Assembly: GCA_009746045.1 (NCBI GenBank)
Contig: RPFO01000667.1
Location: 1 to 64,000, forward strand
DNA length: 64,000 nt
Direction: 5' to 3'
Source: Mesostigma viride
Taxonomy: Eukaryota > Streptophyta > Mesostigmatophyceae > Mesostigmatales > Mesostigmataceae
Shown one piece after another: positions 10,939-22,500 of this stretch. Each line of letters starts with the position of its first letter. Within the stretch, counting starts at the first letter, position 1. A program made the translations under genes and the position numbers. The notes under the pieces were generated by a model. It made no database searches. It worked only from the letters and a program-made list of their open reading frames with translations, and had not been told where the DNA came from.

Positions 10939-12849
10939 TTAATTAATTAATTAATAGACACGTGACTGCGTCACGTGAGCATAAGTCCTCAGTGGGAGGG
11001 GAACATGGGATGGAATGGATGGTATAAGCTATCTAGGTCCTAGTTACAGGGGTGTGGGCACCGCGGCCCGAATCGCTATGAATGCCATACTTGGTCACAC
11101 GCGGAGCCCCCACAGGCTTGGGGGTGGTCTCCTTCATCACTACTTGCCATCTATCCTTGCGCACCATCTGCCTCCATATTACAGACAAACCAGGAGGCTG
11201 CCCGGGGGTGAGCCCGTCACGTCTAGTGTAGCACATGTCCATGCCGAGTCTATCACGAAAAGTCCACGGGTGGCGGCCCTGCCGCGCGCGGCCGGGGGCA
11301 CGCCAGGTGAGGACATATCGCCCAGGCTGGGCGGGCTTGGTGCCAGCTAGTCTATCTGATGTATCTACCTGATCTGTGCGGGCCAGGTGCCCGGCTAGGC
11401 CCAGGCGCCTGTGCCTAATAATGTGGGAAACATAGGGCAAATCAGCGTACAAATCCTCATTACTAATGTGCAAACCAAAGGGGATGTTAAGGGCCTTGCG
11501 CAGCATCTTGGTGACGGCGCCGTCGAGTCGTTGCTCCAGCTCCTGCATCAGTGTCCACGTCTCGGCGCCGTAGGTCAGGATCGTCAGAATGACGACCTTG
11601 AAGAGGTCACGCTTGACGATCCGGGGTAGGGCGGGGTTGCTCCACCAGCGGCGGTGGTCATGGAGGTGCGCCCACGCCATGCCGATCCGTGTCGTCATGT
11701 CGTCCTCGCAGTCAGGAAGCCAACTGCCGAGCAGCTTGAAGCGGCCTGAAGTAGGGTAGTTGACCTCGGCATCGTCTAAGAGGCGGAGTGTGGGTGGGGG
11801 CCCTGCCATGCCGAGGGCCAGGGCCTCCGTTTTGGGGCTGATTTCTAGACCAACCGCCCGAGCCTCGAGCGCCAGGCAGTCCAGCCAAAGTTGGGCAGAC
11901 TCCGGCTTCTCGATGAGCGTGATGTCGTCGGCATAAATGAGGTCAGCTAGTAAATTCTGCTTGTTAGTCGGCCCCCTTCCCCAAGCTCGTTCGTGATCGC
12001 TAGGCCAGGGGCACGGCCTGCAATGCTAGCAAAGCGAGCACGTGCCTGGCGCATAACATAATCCACTACAATAATAAACAGGTACGGCGACAGGACGCAA
12101 CCCTGCCAGACGCCGGTCTGCAGTGGGCAGGGCGGGGTTATGCCGTGCTGAGTGCGCACCGAAGTGGTGGACCCCTCATACAGCGTGCGGATGACGGTAA
12201 TCAGGGGAGTGGGGACGCGAGCGCGAGCAAGTACAGCCCATAGAGCGTCCCAGAGGACAGAATCAAAAGCCTTGATGAAGTCGACGAAGATCAGGATGGC
12301 GGGAAACTCACCAGGTTGCAGGAGAGCGATTTCCTCGAAGAGGCGACGCGCGACGAAGATGGCCATGACGGTGTTGCGCCCAGGACGGAAGCCCATTTGA
12401 CTTTCCCCAAGGTGACAGTCGAGAGCAGAACGAAGGCGGTTGAGGATCATGCGCATGAACAACTTGAGTGCGGCGCTCTGGATGCAGACTCCTCTGTAGT
12501 TGGCGGGGTCGTCAGGGGAACCTTTGTTTTTGTACAGCATAATACGGTAGCTGTGCTGCCACTCCGGAATCGGCGGCGCGTCGGCAAGCAGGATCCGGTT
12601 GCAGACGTCAAGCAGGAACCCCGTGAGCGCCGTCAGCTTAATCACCGGGGCTGGGAGCTGGTCAGGTCCAACGGCAGCATAGAAGCGGAGTTGCTTGGCG
12701 GCGGTGCTCAGCTCGAGCTCGGTGAACGGCGGGAGCTCGTTGGGGTGGGCCAGGGGTTCCGTCAGGGCTGGGTACGTGTAGTCCTGCTCAGCGGCGGGTG
12801 GCGTGGGCGGCGCAGGGACGTCCGCCGGTGCTACTGCCAGGCGTGCGGC
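10939..12849 (-). mobile_element. LINE L1 copy A, 5'-truncated, with 11-bp target duplication
   Basis: A minus-strand non-LTR retrotransposon whose 3' end (left) carries a TTAA-repeat tail and the family 3' UTR. The RT reads in two frames: 11947-12948 holds FVDFIKAFD and the N-terminal RT motifs, 11033-11809 holds the C-terminal region. The catalytic YADD lies at 11924-11935. Relative to the copy at 51-53 kb it lacks one C in the C-run near 11970, which breaks the frame. The 11-bp sequence TTTGGACCTAA flanks it at 10928-10938 and 12850-12860, proving insertion as a 5'-truncated unit by target-primed reverse transcription. Confidence 0.92.
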
Positions 12850-12949
12850 TTTGGACCTAAGAGAGGTACAAAATAACAAAGTTGAAAAAAAGTCAATTTG
12901 TACTAGTGGTGGTGGAGTACAAATCCAGGTGTGCTTAGGGCATGTCAAA

Positions 12950-13337
12950 ATGGCTTCTCAACAGTGGGCTACGCACCCCATAGTGGTCTACCTGAGTCGG
13001 AACGCCAGAAGTTCTTCGAGGCCTTGCATCGCCCTGAGGGGCCACCCCGGCCCGCCACTTTTTGGTTATGCTGCTCGACGCCAATGCCACGCTCCCCGTG
13101 GGCACTGCTGGCAGTCGCTTTGCGCCTGCTGACACGGCTGCTAACGACAGCACTCCCCGGTTTTCTGCCTTTTTGCGGGATAGCGGGATGGTTGCTGTCA
13201 ACTGCCACTTCCAACGTCCCTCACAGGACTTGGTCACTTTTCGGGGCCCTAACGGCCGTCAGGCCTGTCTGGACTACGTGGTGGTACGGCAGCTCCTGAA
13301 GGTGCACCTCGGTTCTGGACACCCCAGTGTTTGACAC
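12950..13337 (+). pseudogene. LINE apurinic-type endonuclease, 5' part
   Basis: The plus strand encodes an EEP-family LINE endonuclease: GYAPHSGLPESERQKFFEAL, then after a frame change at a T run near 13050, MLLDANATLP (cf. the GDFNA motif) and LDYVVV. The remainder (SDHRLV) resumes at 15820 after the inserted TRIM-like element; without the insertion and one target-duplication copy the frame reads ...VFDTPTVCSDHRLV. This endonuclease nicks target DNA for LINE insertion. Here it is a fragment without attached RT. Confidence 0.8.
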
Positions 13338-14147
13338 TGTTAAATTACGGAGGAGGAGGAAAGATCTTTTTGACCCCTTGTTACCCAATGTGATGACAGC
13401 CACAAAATATTGCTTGGTTGATTAAATATATTACTTTGGGGTTGGTCTCCAACAAGGAGGTAGGCCTCAACTAGAGGTCAATCCCATCCAACAAGGATGG
13501 GCTTGGGCAAACAATGCCACTACACAATCTCAACAAGAGACTGTTGCATACTCAACAAGAGCATGGCTTTAGGCTACCAACAAGGCAGCCATACCCAACT
13601 AGGGCTTACCCATACACATGGGGACCAACAAGGTAGATTTCTCGTGTACCATGAGTCACTTATTATGTGGAAGGGACAAAGTCCTTCAGTGGCGGCTACA
13701 CTGTTTACTACCGTTGATCCATTACAAATCTGACGGTACGAAATTGAGCAAACTTTTCACCACAAGTGACGGTGACCAACATTAGTTGGCACGACGTTAT
13801 GGCATGCGGGGACTAGGCCACAGCGCCTCCTAGGCAGCGCCAGAAACGTACAATAGTTCACTATAGAAATTCATGCAACCACTAGCATGTCCATAAATGA
13901 TATGCGTATATAGTGCCGAGGTACAGGATTAACTTGTATACTCACTCAACTGTTTTCAATAAGAAAACTAGCGCCGTAAAGGACACGGCAAGCACTACCT
14001 AGCCCTCACAATCTTGGCCAGAAATACGGTGGGCGGAAGCGATTATTAAGGACGCATTCCTAATTATTCCCCCGTTTACAGAAAGTTGGCCACAACATTA
14101 CATGGGCTAGCAAACGGGCACAACCAGGATTATCTAAAATCCTGACA
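13338..14147 (-). repeat. LTR of the TRIM-like element (3' LTR on minus strand)
   Basis: 810 bp. On the element strand it begins TGTCAGGATT with a short inverted repeat (CAGGATT/AATCCTG) and ends TTTAACA. Differs from the other LTR by three transitions that I could see. Confidence 0.93.
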
Positions 14148-14986
14148 CCCCCCTTGCACGTTGCTGGGATTGACTCAAACAACTGTGCTCCCCCCTTACT
14201 TAGGCAGTAGGGCTTGCCGGGTAGAAACAACCCTGCCACTCCCCCCTTACACGGTAAGCCAAAACATGACGACTTCAAATCAATGCAGTTGTCGAAAAGC
14301 TTGAGGAACTGAAACGTGTGATGGCTTGTTAAAACCGGAAGAAAGAGACGAATCCGAGGACGTCACAAATGGCTCAAAAAGAGGAGCCACGTAAAAGTTG
14401 CATGTCGGCAAAGGTCCGTCAGCTGGCGCCACGGAAATGAGTGTTGTTGGCGTTGTATCAAACCGATGACGACGTATGATAGCTTGTTGAAACGAGCATA
14501 AAATTCCGCGTCGATGGACGCCTAGCACGGTCCAAACGGATGTGCTGTTGACGAGAAAGATGAGAAATTCCGGAAATCCGCTGGTCCGAACAGGAATGAA
14601 CGTAGTTGCCGTAGTACTAAACAGCTTGGGGCGCGTTATGGCTTGATAGAACCGCCACAGAATGCCCTTTTCAACGACACCTCAACGGTCTTAAACAGAT
14701 GAGTCGTTAAAAAGATATGCGCACTGACAAGCTGGCCACGTAGGTCGGCGCGAACTTGAGTAACTTTTGCACCAGGATGCCGATGGCAGCGTTCTTGGCG
14801 GCGTTGAAACGAGGACGATGTGACGCTTCCAACGCATCTAAGAGCGGTGAAAAATAATGTCCCAGTCAAAAGATCTGCACGCTCAAAGTTGGGTACCTGG
14901 CTGCAGGCCGACCGCTCAAAAACGGGATCAGGAAAGTGCGGCTTTTGGAAAAACGGTTTACGGCTCAAGAAATGGGTTCATGGGTC

Positions 14987-15004
14987 ACTCCCATACCGAT
15001 ACCA
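14987..15004 (-). promoter_or_regulatory. Primer-binding site of the TRIM-like element
   Basis: Minus-strand TGGTATCGGTATGGGAG starts immediately at the LTR edge. TGGTATC is the usual start of sites pairing with the 3' end of initiator methionine tRNA in plant-type LTR elements. Confidence 0.75.
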
Positions 15005-15814
15005 TGTTAAATTACGGAGGAGGAGGAAAGATCTTTTTGACCCCTTGTTACCCAATGTGATGACAGCCACAAAATATTGCTTGGTTGATTAAATATATTA
15101 CTTTGGGGTTGGTCTCCAACAAGGAGGTAGGCCTCAACTAGAGGTCAATCCCATCCAACAAGGATGGGCTTGGGCAAACAATGCCACTACACAATCTCAA
15201 CAAGAGACTGTTGCATACTCAACAAGAGCATGGCTTTAGGCTACCAACAAGGCAGCCATACCCAACTAGGGCTTACCCATACACATGGGGACCAACAAGG
15301 TAAATTTCTCGTGTACCATGAGTCACTTATTATGTGGAAGGGACAAAGTCCTTCAGTGGCGGCTACACTGTTTGCTACCGTTGATCCATTACAAATCTGA
15401 CGGTACGAAATTGAGCAAACTTTTCACCACAAGTGACGGTGACCAACATTAGTTGGCACGACGTTATGGCATGCGGGGACTAGGCCACAGCGCCTCCTAG
15501 GCAGCGCCAGAAACGTACAATAGTTCACTACAGAAATTCATGCAACCACTAGCATGTCCATAAATGATATGCGTATATAGTGCCGAGGTACAGGATTAAC
15601 TTGTATACTCACTCAACTGTTTTCAATAAGAAAACTAGCGCCGTAAAGGACACGGCAAGCACTACCTAGCCCTCACAATCTTGGCCAGAAATACGGTGGG
15701 CGGAAGCGATTATTAAGGACGCATTCCTAATTATTCCCCCGTTTACAGAAAGTTGGCCACAACATTACATGGGCTAGCAAACGGGCACAACCAGGATTAT
15801 CTAAAATCCTGACA
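15005..15814 (-). repeat. LTR of the TRIM-like element (5' LTR on minus strand)
   Basis: 810 bp, nearly identical to 13338-14147, which implies a young insertion. Confidence 0.93.
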
Positions 15815-15819
15815 GACAC

Positions 15820-16456
15820 GCCCACGGTGTGCTCTGACCACCGCCTGGTGCGTGCGACCATTCGGCTCCGGTTCCACGCATCCAAGCGCCGCGCCCCAGT
15901 GGCCGGTCCTGACTGGTCTGCTCTATACGCCCGGTCCGGGGAGATCCTGAGGACTGGACGGACGCCGAGCGCGAGCGGAACCGGTGCCGACTGGAGTACC
16001 TGTCGGCCCTGGACGCCCGGGCGGCTGTCGACGAGCTGGACCAGGGTGCTCCCAACGCCGCCATTTTTGCGGGCTTTGCGGCCCGCGCCCCGCTGCTGGC
16101 GGCCCGGCACCTGCCGGTCATGCCCCGCCGCCGCCCCGGCCCGCTCTACCTCCATGCAGGACCCCAAGGTCTTGGCCGCCCGGCACCGCCTCAAGCGTAA
16201 CCGGGACCCATTGCTGAAACCAGTGCTCATGGCCGCCCTTGGGGAGGCCTACGCACATGCTCAGGTCGACGCAGAGGCGGCCGGCAGTGCATCGCAGATG
16301 CCAAGGCCTGCCAAGCTCGCAACCAGGGCAAGGACATGTGGTACCACCTCGACCGGCTCGGCGGCCGGCGGCAGCGCACTCCGGTGGAGCACACGGGGGA
16401 CAGCACGGCGCCGGTCAGCCTTGACCGCTGGTAATTGGCCCACAATGTTTCCTTGA
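15820..16456 (+). pseudogene. LINE endonuclease 3' part and linker
   Basis: Continues the endonuclease split by the TRIM-like element, starting with the catalytic SDHRLV motif near 15833-15850 and then RATIRLRFHASKRR. A basic linker with DPKVLAARHRLKRNRDPLLK follows near 16153-16213. Frames change, so it is decayed. No RT follows; the segment ends before the palindromic element at 16552. Confidence 0.7.
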
Positions 16457-16551
16457 CAGGTGGGGACCGCGCCCCGCTCCCCCGCCGCTTCACCCCAAGA
16501 CGGCCGCCCCGGGGGAACGAGAAAGGTTTATAGGGAAAACACACACACATA

Positions 16552-16763
16552 AGTTATTATAAATAGTGACGGAACCTTTTTGCCACTTGGCAATTAGGTC
16601 CGTCACTATTTATCCGGCGAAAACCACTCGCCGGCATCTATTCCGCGTTAAGTTCACGTGAACTACACGCGGAATTGATGCCGGCGAGTGGTTTTCGCCG
16701 GATAAATAGTGACGGACCTAATTGCCAAGTGGCAAAAAGGTTCCGTCACTATTTATAATAACT
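16552..16763 (+). repeat. Palindrome P1 (212 bp)
   Basis: A foldback sequence whose arms each contain further hairpins: AAATAGTGACGGA paired with TCCGTCACTATTT, TTGCCACTTGGCAA, and CCGGCGAAAACCACTCGCCGG (first and last 5 bases pair). The centre is GTTCACGTGAAC. Only three mismatched positions between the arms were seen, all near the centre. Confidence 0.95.
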
Positions 16764-16957
16764 AAAACGTCGTAGTGTGGGGGTCGATATCTATCATACC
16801 GCTGATGCCTACTGCAGTACCGAATCTCCCCTTAACGATATTCCAACCGGGCATATTTTCCCTTCTGGCACTTTCGTTTGGCCTTCTGGTATCAATTCCG
16901 GTATTCGGAAATACCCGTGTCACCACAGGGATTCGAACCCCCGACTTACGAGGTCTT
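16764..16957 (-). repeat. Spacer X with tRNA-like box B
   Basis: 194 bp between P1 and P2. On the minus strand it carries GGTTCGAATCC at 16929-16939, an exact RNA polymerase III B-box. The adjacent loop-like CTCGTAA between short complementary stretches resembles the 3' half of a tRNA. A 5' tRNA half is absent. Confidence 0.8.
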
Positions 16958-17169
16958 AGTTATTATAAATAGTGACGGAACCTTTTTGCCACTTGGCAAT
17001 TAGGTCCGTCACTATTTATCCGGCGAAAACCACTCGCCGGCATCTATTCCGCGTGTAGTTCACGTGAACTTAACGCGGAATAGATGCCGGCGAGTGGTTT
17101 TCGCCGGATAAATAGTGACGGACCTAATTGCCAAGTGGCAAAAAGGTTCCGTCACTATTTATAATAACT
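16958..17169 (+). repeat. Palindrome P2 (212 bp), centre of the composite
   Basis: Same architecture as P1, with two mismatched positions next to its GTTCACGTGAAC centre. Flanked by inverted X copies on both sides. Confidence 0.95.
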
Positions 17170-17295
17170 AAGACCTCGTAAGTCGGGGGTTCGAATCCCT
17201 GTGGTGACACGGGTATTTCCGAATACCGGAATTGATACCAGAAGGCCAAACGAAAGTGCCAGAAGGGAAAATATGCCCGGTTGGAATATCGTTAA
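17170..17295 (+). repeat. Spacer X' part 1, tRNA-like 3' half
   Basis: Reverse complement of the P2-proximal part of X; the rest is at 24761-24828 beyond the LTR element. Box B GGTTCGAATCC lies at 17188-17198. The last five bases, GTTAA (17291-17295), are the target duplication of the LTR element. Confidence 0.85.
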
Positions 17296-17987
17296 TGTAA
17301 CAACCAAATGTTACATCCAAAGTTTTCCTACTGGTGACCTTATCATGAGTTCTTGGGGACAATTATTTGGATAGTTAGGAGGCTTCGACGTATGAGTATA
17401 GGCCTGCTGAGATCTGTCGAATTATTGTTCTACCCTCATTGGTCGTGGCCTGATCCACGTGGGGTACTTTGTATGGTTTAGTTCAGCCAGTCATAGATTC
17501 TCTTTAAGACTGTCGTACCTGGTGGATCTGGTTCCAGGTCACGGAGATTCTGTAGTGCTGGCCTTGTGCTGTGTTGTGGATTCTGAGGACAGGATCTTAC
17601 CTTGAGTGATCCTCACTTTTGATTGGTTCTTTCGGGTTAGGGTTGAGCCGACTCTGCGTGCACGATGACTTTTATACTGATTGTGGCGGCCGTGCATGCG
17701 TACGTGAGAGCTAAAGCTATGGTGTAATTCAAGGGTTTCCTTGTTTCATCAATCAAACAACCCTTGCCAAAAGTCAACTATAACTTCAACAGATAGTCGA
17801 CTTGGATATAACTTGTCTGTTGTGTCTAACAAGGGTGGGGACTCATTCCCTTAACTGTTGAAGATCCATCTTCATTGCTTCTCTGGACGTGAAGTTATCT
17901 GTCGCGACTCCAACCCAGGTATAAAGATCTTTTCACGCTAATGTTGATACTGAGGCTGTTGCAAACACAACATTTTTAGTCGTTACA
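17296..17987 (+). repeat. 5' LTR of the LARD-like element
   Basis: 692 bp, begins TGTAACAACC and ends TCGTTACA. Essentially identical to 24064-24755. Confidence 0.95.
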
Positions 17988-17988
17988 T

Positions 17989-18000
17989 TGGTATCGGAGG
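17989..18000 (+). promoter_or_regulatory. Primer-binding site of the LARD-like element
   Basis: TGGTATCGGAGG one base after the 5' LTR. It shares its first nine bases with the primer site of the TRIM-like element at 15004, implying priming by the same tRNA (initiator Met type). Confidence 0.8.
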
Positions 18001-19176
18001 TTTCTACCTAGGTGTTGGTGATCTTGATAGTATTAGTTCACGGTTAACAATGAAAGTCATGCCCGACCCAGAGAGGGTACGTTATGCTGTGTGTTCGGAC
18101 AGTTTTTAGAGTGTGACTCATCCTTATGTGACAGTCTTGCTCTGAGAGCTGCTTTGAGCTCACAAGTCTCTAACGTCTTCCCAGTCCGGCATGCGCGACC
18201 CATGGAGTGATGAGTAACCCGGAGACACAACCACCGTTATGAAGTAAGAGAGTTGAAGATGCAACCACATCTTTAGCAGCTCAACGGACGACCGGTGATG
18301 AAAGGGTTTTTTCATCTACTCCCAGACGTCAACTATTTGGATTCGTGCAATATTTCATAGACAAGCGTACTTACTTACGGGCTGTCGGCTGGCTGGCCGC
18401 ATCGTGCTGAAGTCCGACCACCGCCCTGTCTGTCGTGGCTGCTGACGCCGCAGTCTCCTCCTAGCTCCAAACATCTTTATATATTAGCATTACGCAAGTG
18501 TTGCTACGTTTCGAGCAGGGCAATGCGGAGTGTTGGTCCAGTAGCTCAGCAGGTCCGGCTCCAGAATCCTGCTAGGAGCTGTTTTTTTTTCCTGCCGGCT
18601 CTGTTTTCCGCCAGGCTGACATGGCGCTACGGGTTATGGCTGAGCCGACGCACTGTTGCTGCCGACGGCACCTATCACCCGGCTTCCGGGTTGCGGCTGC
18701 ACGCACGACCACCACCGCGACCGCCTGACTACGTCGCTGTCTCAGGTTGTTTTTTTCCCGGTGCTGCTTTTCTTTGACGACATTGTTACGGTGTGGCTCA
18801 GGTTACACCTCGTGTCTTTTGAGGGTGGCTCCGGATGAGCGGACAGTAGGGATTCATGGCTGCCTTTCTTTTTGCATGGGCAGCCTACCCTAGCTGTTTA
18901 AGGACTGTGGCACGTTCTTAATTCACGCGTCGCCAAACATTTATTTCAGTTGTGAGGGAAACTCTTCCTTTTCTTGTTGAGCAACATGACAGTGGAGGCG
19001 TTCTAGGTGGAGCTTTGGTTCCTCCCACGTGGATGGTGGTTTGGTTTTGGTGGGGAGGAGAACAACGGCATCTGAGTTGTTCCCACTATCAACATGGTAC
19101 TATGGAAAGGGCGAGCTCCCTAGGAGTTGTCCAGAGTGGTCCAGATTGGTGGCAGCTACGTCTGGTTACCCTGAGC

Positions 19177-19590
19177 AATTTTTTGCGGGGGAGTGGACAT
19201 CCTGGCTGTCTGCAATGTAATTTCCAGACGGCATCACACATGCCAGGGCAGAACAACAGCAGGTACGGGGTTTCCACTATCATACTTGGACAGCTGTGTC
19301 TAGTTACCCTGAGAAAATTTCTGCGGGGGAGTGGATATCACAGGTCTGCCAAAGGGGTTGCCAGATGCTATCATGGAGGCACATGGCATGGTAGATGCCA
19401 CCACATCAGGGGACATCGGGATACCTGCAGTGGGTTGTCCCCAAAAGGGTATCACATGAGTTGGATATCCCAGGTCTGCCAAAGGGTTGCCAGATGCTAT
19501 CATGGAGGCATATGGCATGGTAGATGCCACCACATCAGGGGACATCGGGATACCTGCAGTAGGTTGTCCCCCGGAGGGTATCACACGGGC
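19177..19590 (+). repeat. Tandem units of ~130 bp inside the LARD-like element
   Basis: Segments starting near 19333 and 19463 repeat (GGATATC.CAGGTCTGCCAAA, then GCCAGATGCTATCATGGAGG). A more diverged preceding unit is recognisable from GCGGGGGAGTGGA near 19187 and 19323. An open frame (18952-19686) runs through but I do not recognise a protein. Confidence 0.75.
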
Positions 19591-22500
19591 ACCCATGAGT
19601 TGCCAGGGGTCTCTTGCATGGGTTGCCCACTTGCCAGACGGTGTCCTTTGACACACGTTCCCAGAGGGGGTGGACCACTTGCTTGACAACGTCCCCTTAC
19701 AAGTGGGGTGTGGGTCACTTGCCAGTTGGGGCCCTTACCTGCGCCAGACCATTGTGACCACACATTTACTTCTCCGAGGACATGATGGTTACCACTGCTT
19801 GTTGGCAGATGGCCCCTGTTGGGCCTAGGAGGTGCACTAGGACAGCAAGTATGGACACCAGGGCTGCTGTCATAGTTCTTATCTGTGAATATATCTGATA
19901 TAGTTCTCAGATCAGAATTTTTGACACTGGGCAAGGCGCTTTTAGGCCCATTCTCTTGACTTTTGGGCAGTTGTGCGGGCTGTTGGACCACCTCAGGCCC
20001 TTGTCACTCCTTAGGCTTAGGAGTTCTGGCTACCTGGCACTTGGTAGTAGCCATGTTAGAGTCAGCTGTCTTGACAGGTTGGCAGTCTGTGGTTTGCCTA
20101 CTAGGCAGTTTTTCTGAGTGCCATAGTGAAGGTTGCTGGCTCCTTCTGGCAGCTGATTGACGTTCAGTCCGGGAAGTTGACAGCATGTGGTCATTCTTCC
20201 AAGCAGCTTCTGGAGCCAGGCTCATTGGTGTCCGTTCCAGGCCTCCTTAAAGCAGCTTAGTCACTTCCCCATCGCGTGACCGGCGCAAGCAGCTAGTCTT
20301 GGTTGTCCAGTCAGGCAACCGCTGTGTTGACTACCCACATGTGGGGGTGGTCCAACGCTGATTGGGCGTGGTGGCAGTAGCCTATTGGGGACTTGAGGCC
20401 AGTGGGGGATTGGTAACTTGTCAATGGCGGACATGGTGCATGGAGGCGACGCTGGAGAGTATCCTGGTGGTTGACTAGTGCTGTTGGTGGTGACTGCAAG
20501 CACTCAATGGTGGAGACTTCATCAAGCACTGCATGGTGGCCGCTGGGACTCTGGTGACTTGGGGACGCCCAAGTGACGCGTATCTGTAATGCTGGTGCTT
20601 GCTCCTGACGCTGTGTTGGGTCCTGCCTGCTGGTGGACATCAAGCCAGCCGTGTGCAGATGAGTAACCTCCTACCCTTGCTTTGCCCTGCTATGGACTTA
20701 TCCTTGCTTGCATGGTGCCAGGATGGCTTGTTGTCTTGATAGTACACCATCCGCCCTTGAGCTGATTGCTTGCACAGCATGATGGTTGTATGAATAGGAC
20801 TGCTTGCACGGGGGGTCTGGCATCATGTTTGCATGGGTAGGATGTCCTTGTGGGTTGGATGATGGGCGGGATCAACGGAGCTACAACTGTGGGGCCGGCT
20901 GGAATCTTTGGCATGACAGTGATGACAATGGTGCCCACTCCGTTGCCTCTTAATTGAGGAGTTGGACTACTGGGTGCTGGGCGGGGGCTCACATGAGCTT
21001 AGAGGTGTGGGTTTGTTGAGGGACCCATTCAGCCCTTTACCACCCTTACAACCTGCCTCATATGCATCAGTATCCGTGGTACACTGACATTAATACTATT
21101 TGGCAGTCTACGTGGTTCACGAACATGGATACTACCTTCCATGCTTTGACTAGGGGGACATTGTTCAGTCTACTTGCTAGGGCCCTGCCAAGCTGAGGGT
21201 GTATCTGTTTGATGACTGATGGCCTCATCCAGCATACCCTTATGCTGCCCTACTTGTGCAACCTTGTCTTGGGCTCCTTCGATCCTAATGCCCACATTAC
21301 CTTGCATGGTAGTGCCACCTGGATGGTTGCGGGGAGTGATGTTGTTGCTGGGGGCCCTGCCAAGCTTGAGCACATCAGTTGCCTGATTGGTGATTGCTTT
21401 CAGTTTGCTCTCAAGCTGCCCTGTATGCAACTCCGTCTTGGACACTTTGCTGTAGTGCCCATCCCATCTTTAGTCATGAGGTGCATAGGACGCCGTTATA
21501 GAGAGACCCTGCAGGCCACCAGTGGGTCAGTGGGCTGAGAGACAGGCCTCCCCCACCCTTCTATGGTTGGCTGGGCCTCTGTCCTTATGCGTATTCCATG
21601 GCGTTTGTTCCTGCTAGGTTATGCTGTCAATCTTGGGAAGTTGATACCAGGATTATTACAGCTTATTCTACGCAGAGGGGTGGAATTATTAGGCATGCTG
21701 GTAGTCTCCAGTTTACCAGTTATGCTGAGGGGGATTTGTGTGGGGAGCAGGGCGTGCAGGGGATTGGGCTGCGTCTAAACCTTGCATGGGGTAGCGTGTG
21801 CTACGCTTTACCAGTTGGGGCATACCGTTCATAATGCTGGTGAGGCATTACGGATCTTTTGCTATCCCTATCAAGGCTGTGGATGGTTTCCCAGGCATCT
21901 TATGGAGAAATAGTGTGCCTTGGCTCATAAAAAGCCACTGGCTATGGGTTGAGAGTACTAGCTACTAAGGAGATGTGGCTTTACCTCACTCTTACTCCTG
22001 TGGGTGCGACTGGAGGGGGGGAAATTTTGTTCTGGTGGGGAGGAGATCTATGAGGATCATAGCGTGGAGACACCTTGGGATTTCAGTTCATCTTTTCTGG
22101 GTCTCCTCATAGATCCCTGACTATCCTCATAGAACCTGATGGTATCCTGGTTTCGCTGGCCATCGGTGGGCTATTTTGGCTGTGCTTTGTTGCATCTCCC
22201 CAACCTGCTGACGGGTACCCACTGGAGACAACCCTGTCCACGGCCTCATGGGCGTACTTCTGAGATAACCTTGCTCTTCATGAGGCGACCCTGTTGGCGA
22301 CGTCTTCCTGCTGGATTGCTCCTGTCTCTTGGTGACTGCACTTCCACCTGGGGCGCTGTTGACGTTTCCTCGTTCCAGTTTGCGTGGACTGCCGGGTGTC
22401 AGCGGGCCTTGGACTTGCTGCAGCAGAAGCTCATGCCAGCCCTGTGTTAGGATTGAGCATTCTTGGCATCCATCCAGCCTGCTATGACCTGATGAGCCTT

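Larger units (their letters stand above)
13338..15814 (-). mobile_element. Complete TRIM-like (miniature) LTR retrotransposon
   Basis: Two 810-bp LTRs (13338-14147 and 15005-15814) enclose an 857-bp internal region without recognisable gag or pol. I count three differences between the LTRs, all transitions. GACAC flanks the element at 13333-13337 and 15815-15819 as a 5-bp target duplication. Reading the minus strand, TGGTATCGG directly follows the 5' LTR (15004-14996) as a primer-binding site resembling the complement of initiator tRNA-Met, and AAGGGGGG precedes the 3' LTR (14148-14155). All cis elements for mobility are present but no enzymes, so it must depend on a relative. It interrupts the LINE endonuclease fragment. 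Confidence 0.93.

Noticed and set aside
12316-12876. Plus-strand frames antisense to the LINE RT (also at 31286 and 52389)
   Set aside because: The same antisense frame appears in every LINE copy because the RT sequence is shared; the minus-strand RT motifs explain it.
15727-16230. Minus-strand 167-codon frame over the TRIM edge
   Set aside because: It spans the LTR/LINE junction and is antisense to the recognisable endonuclease fragment.
17160-17210. Complete tRNA gene in the palindrome spacer
   Set aside because: Only a 3'-half-like segment with box B is present; the variable region and 5' half are missing.
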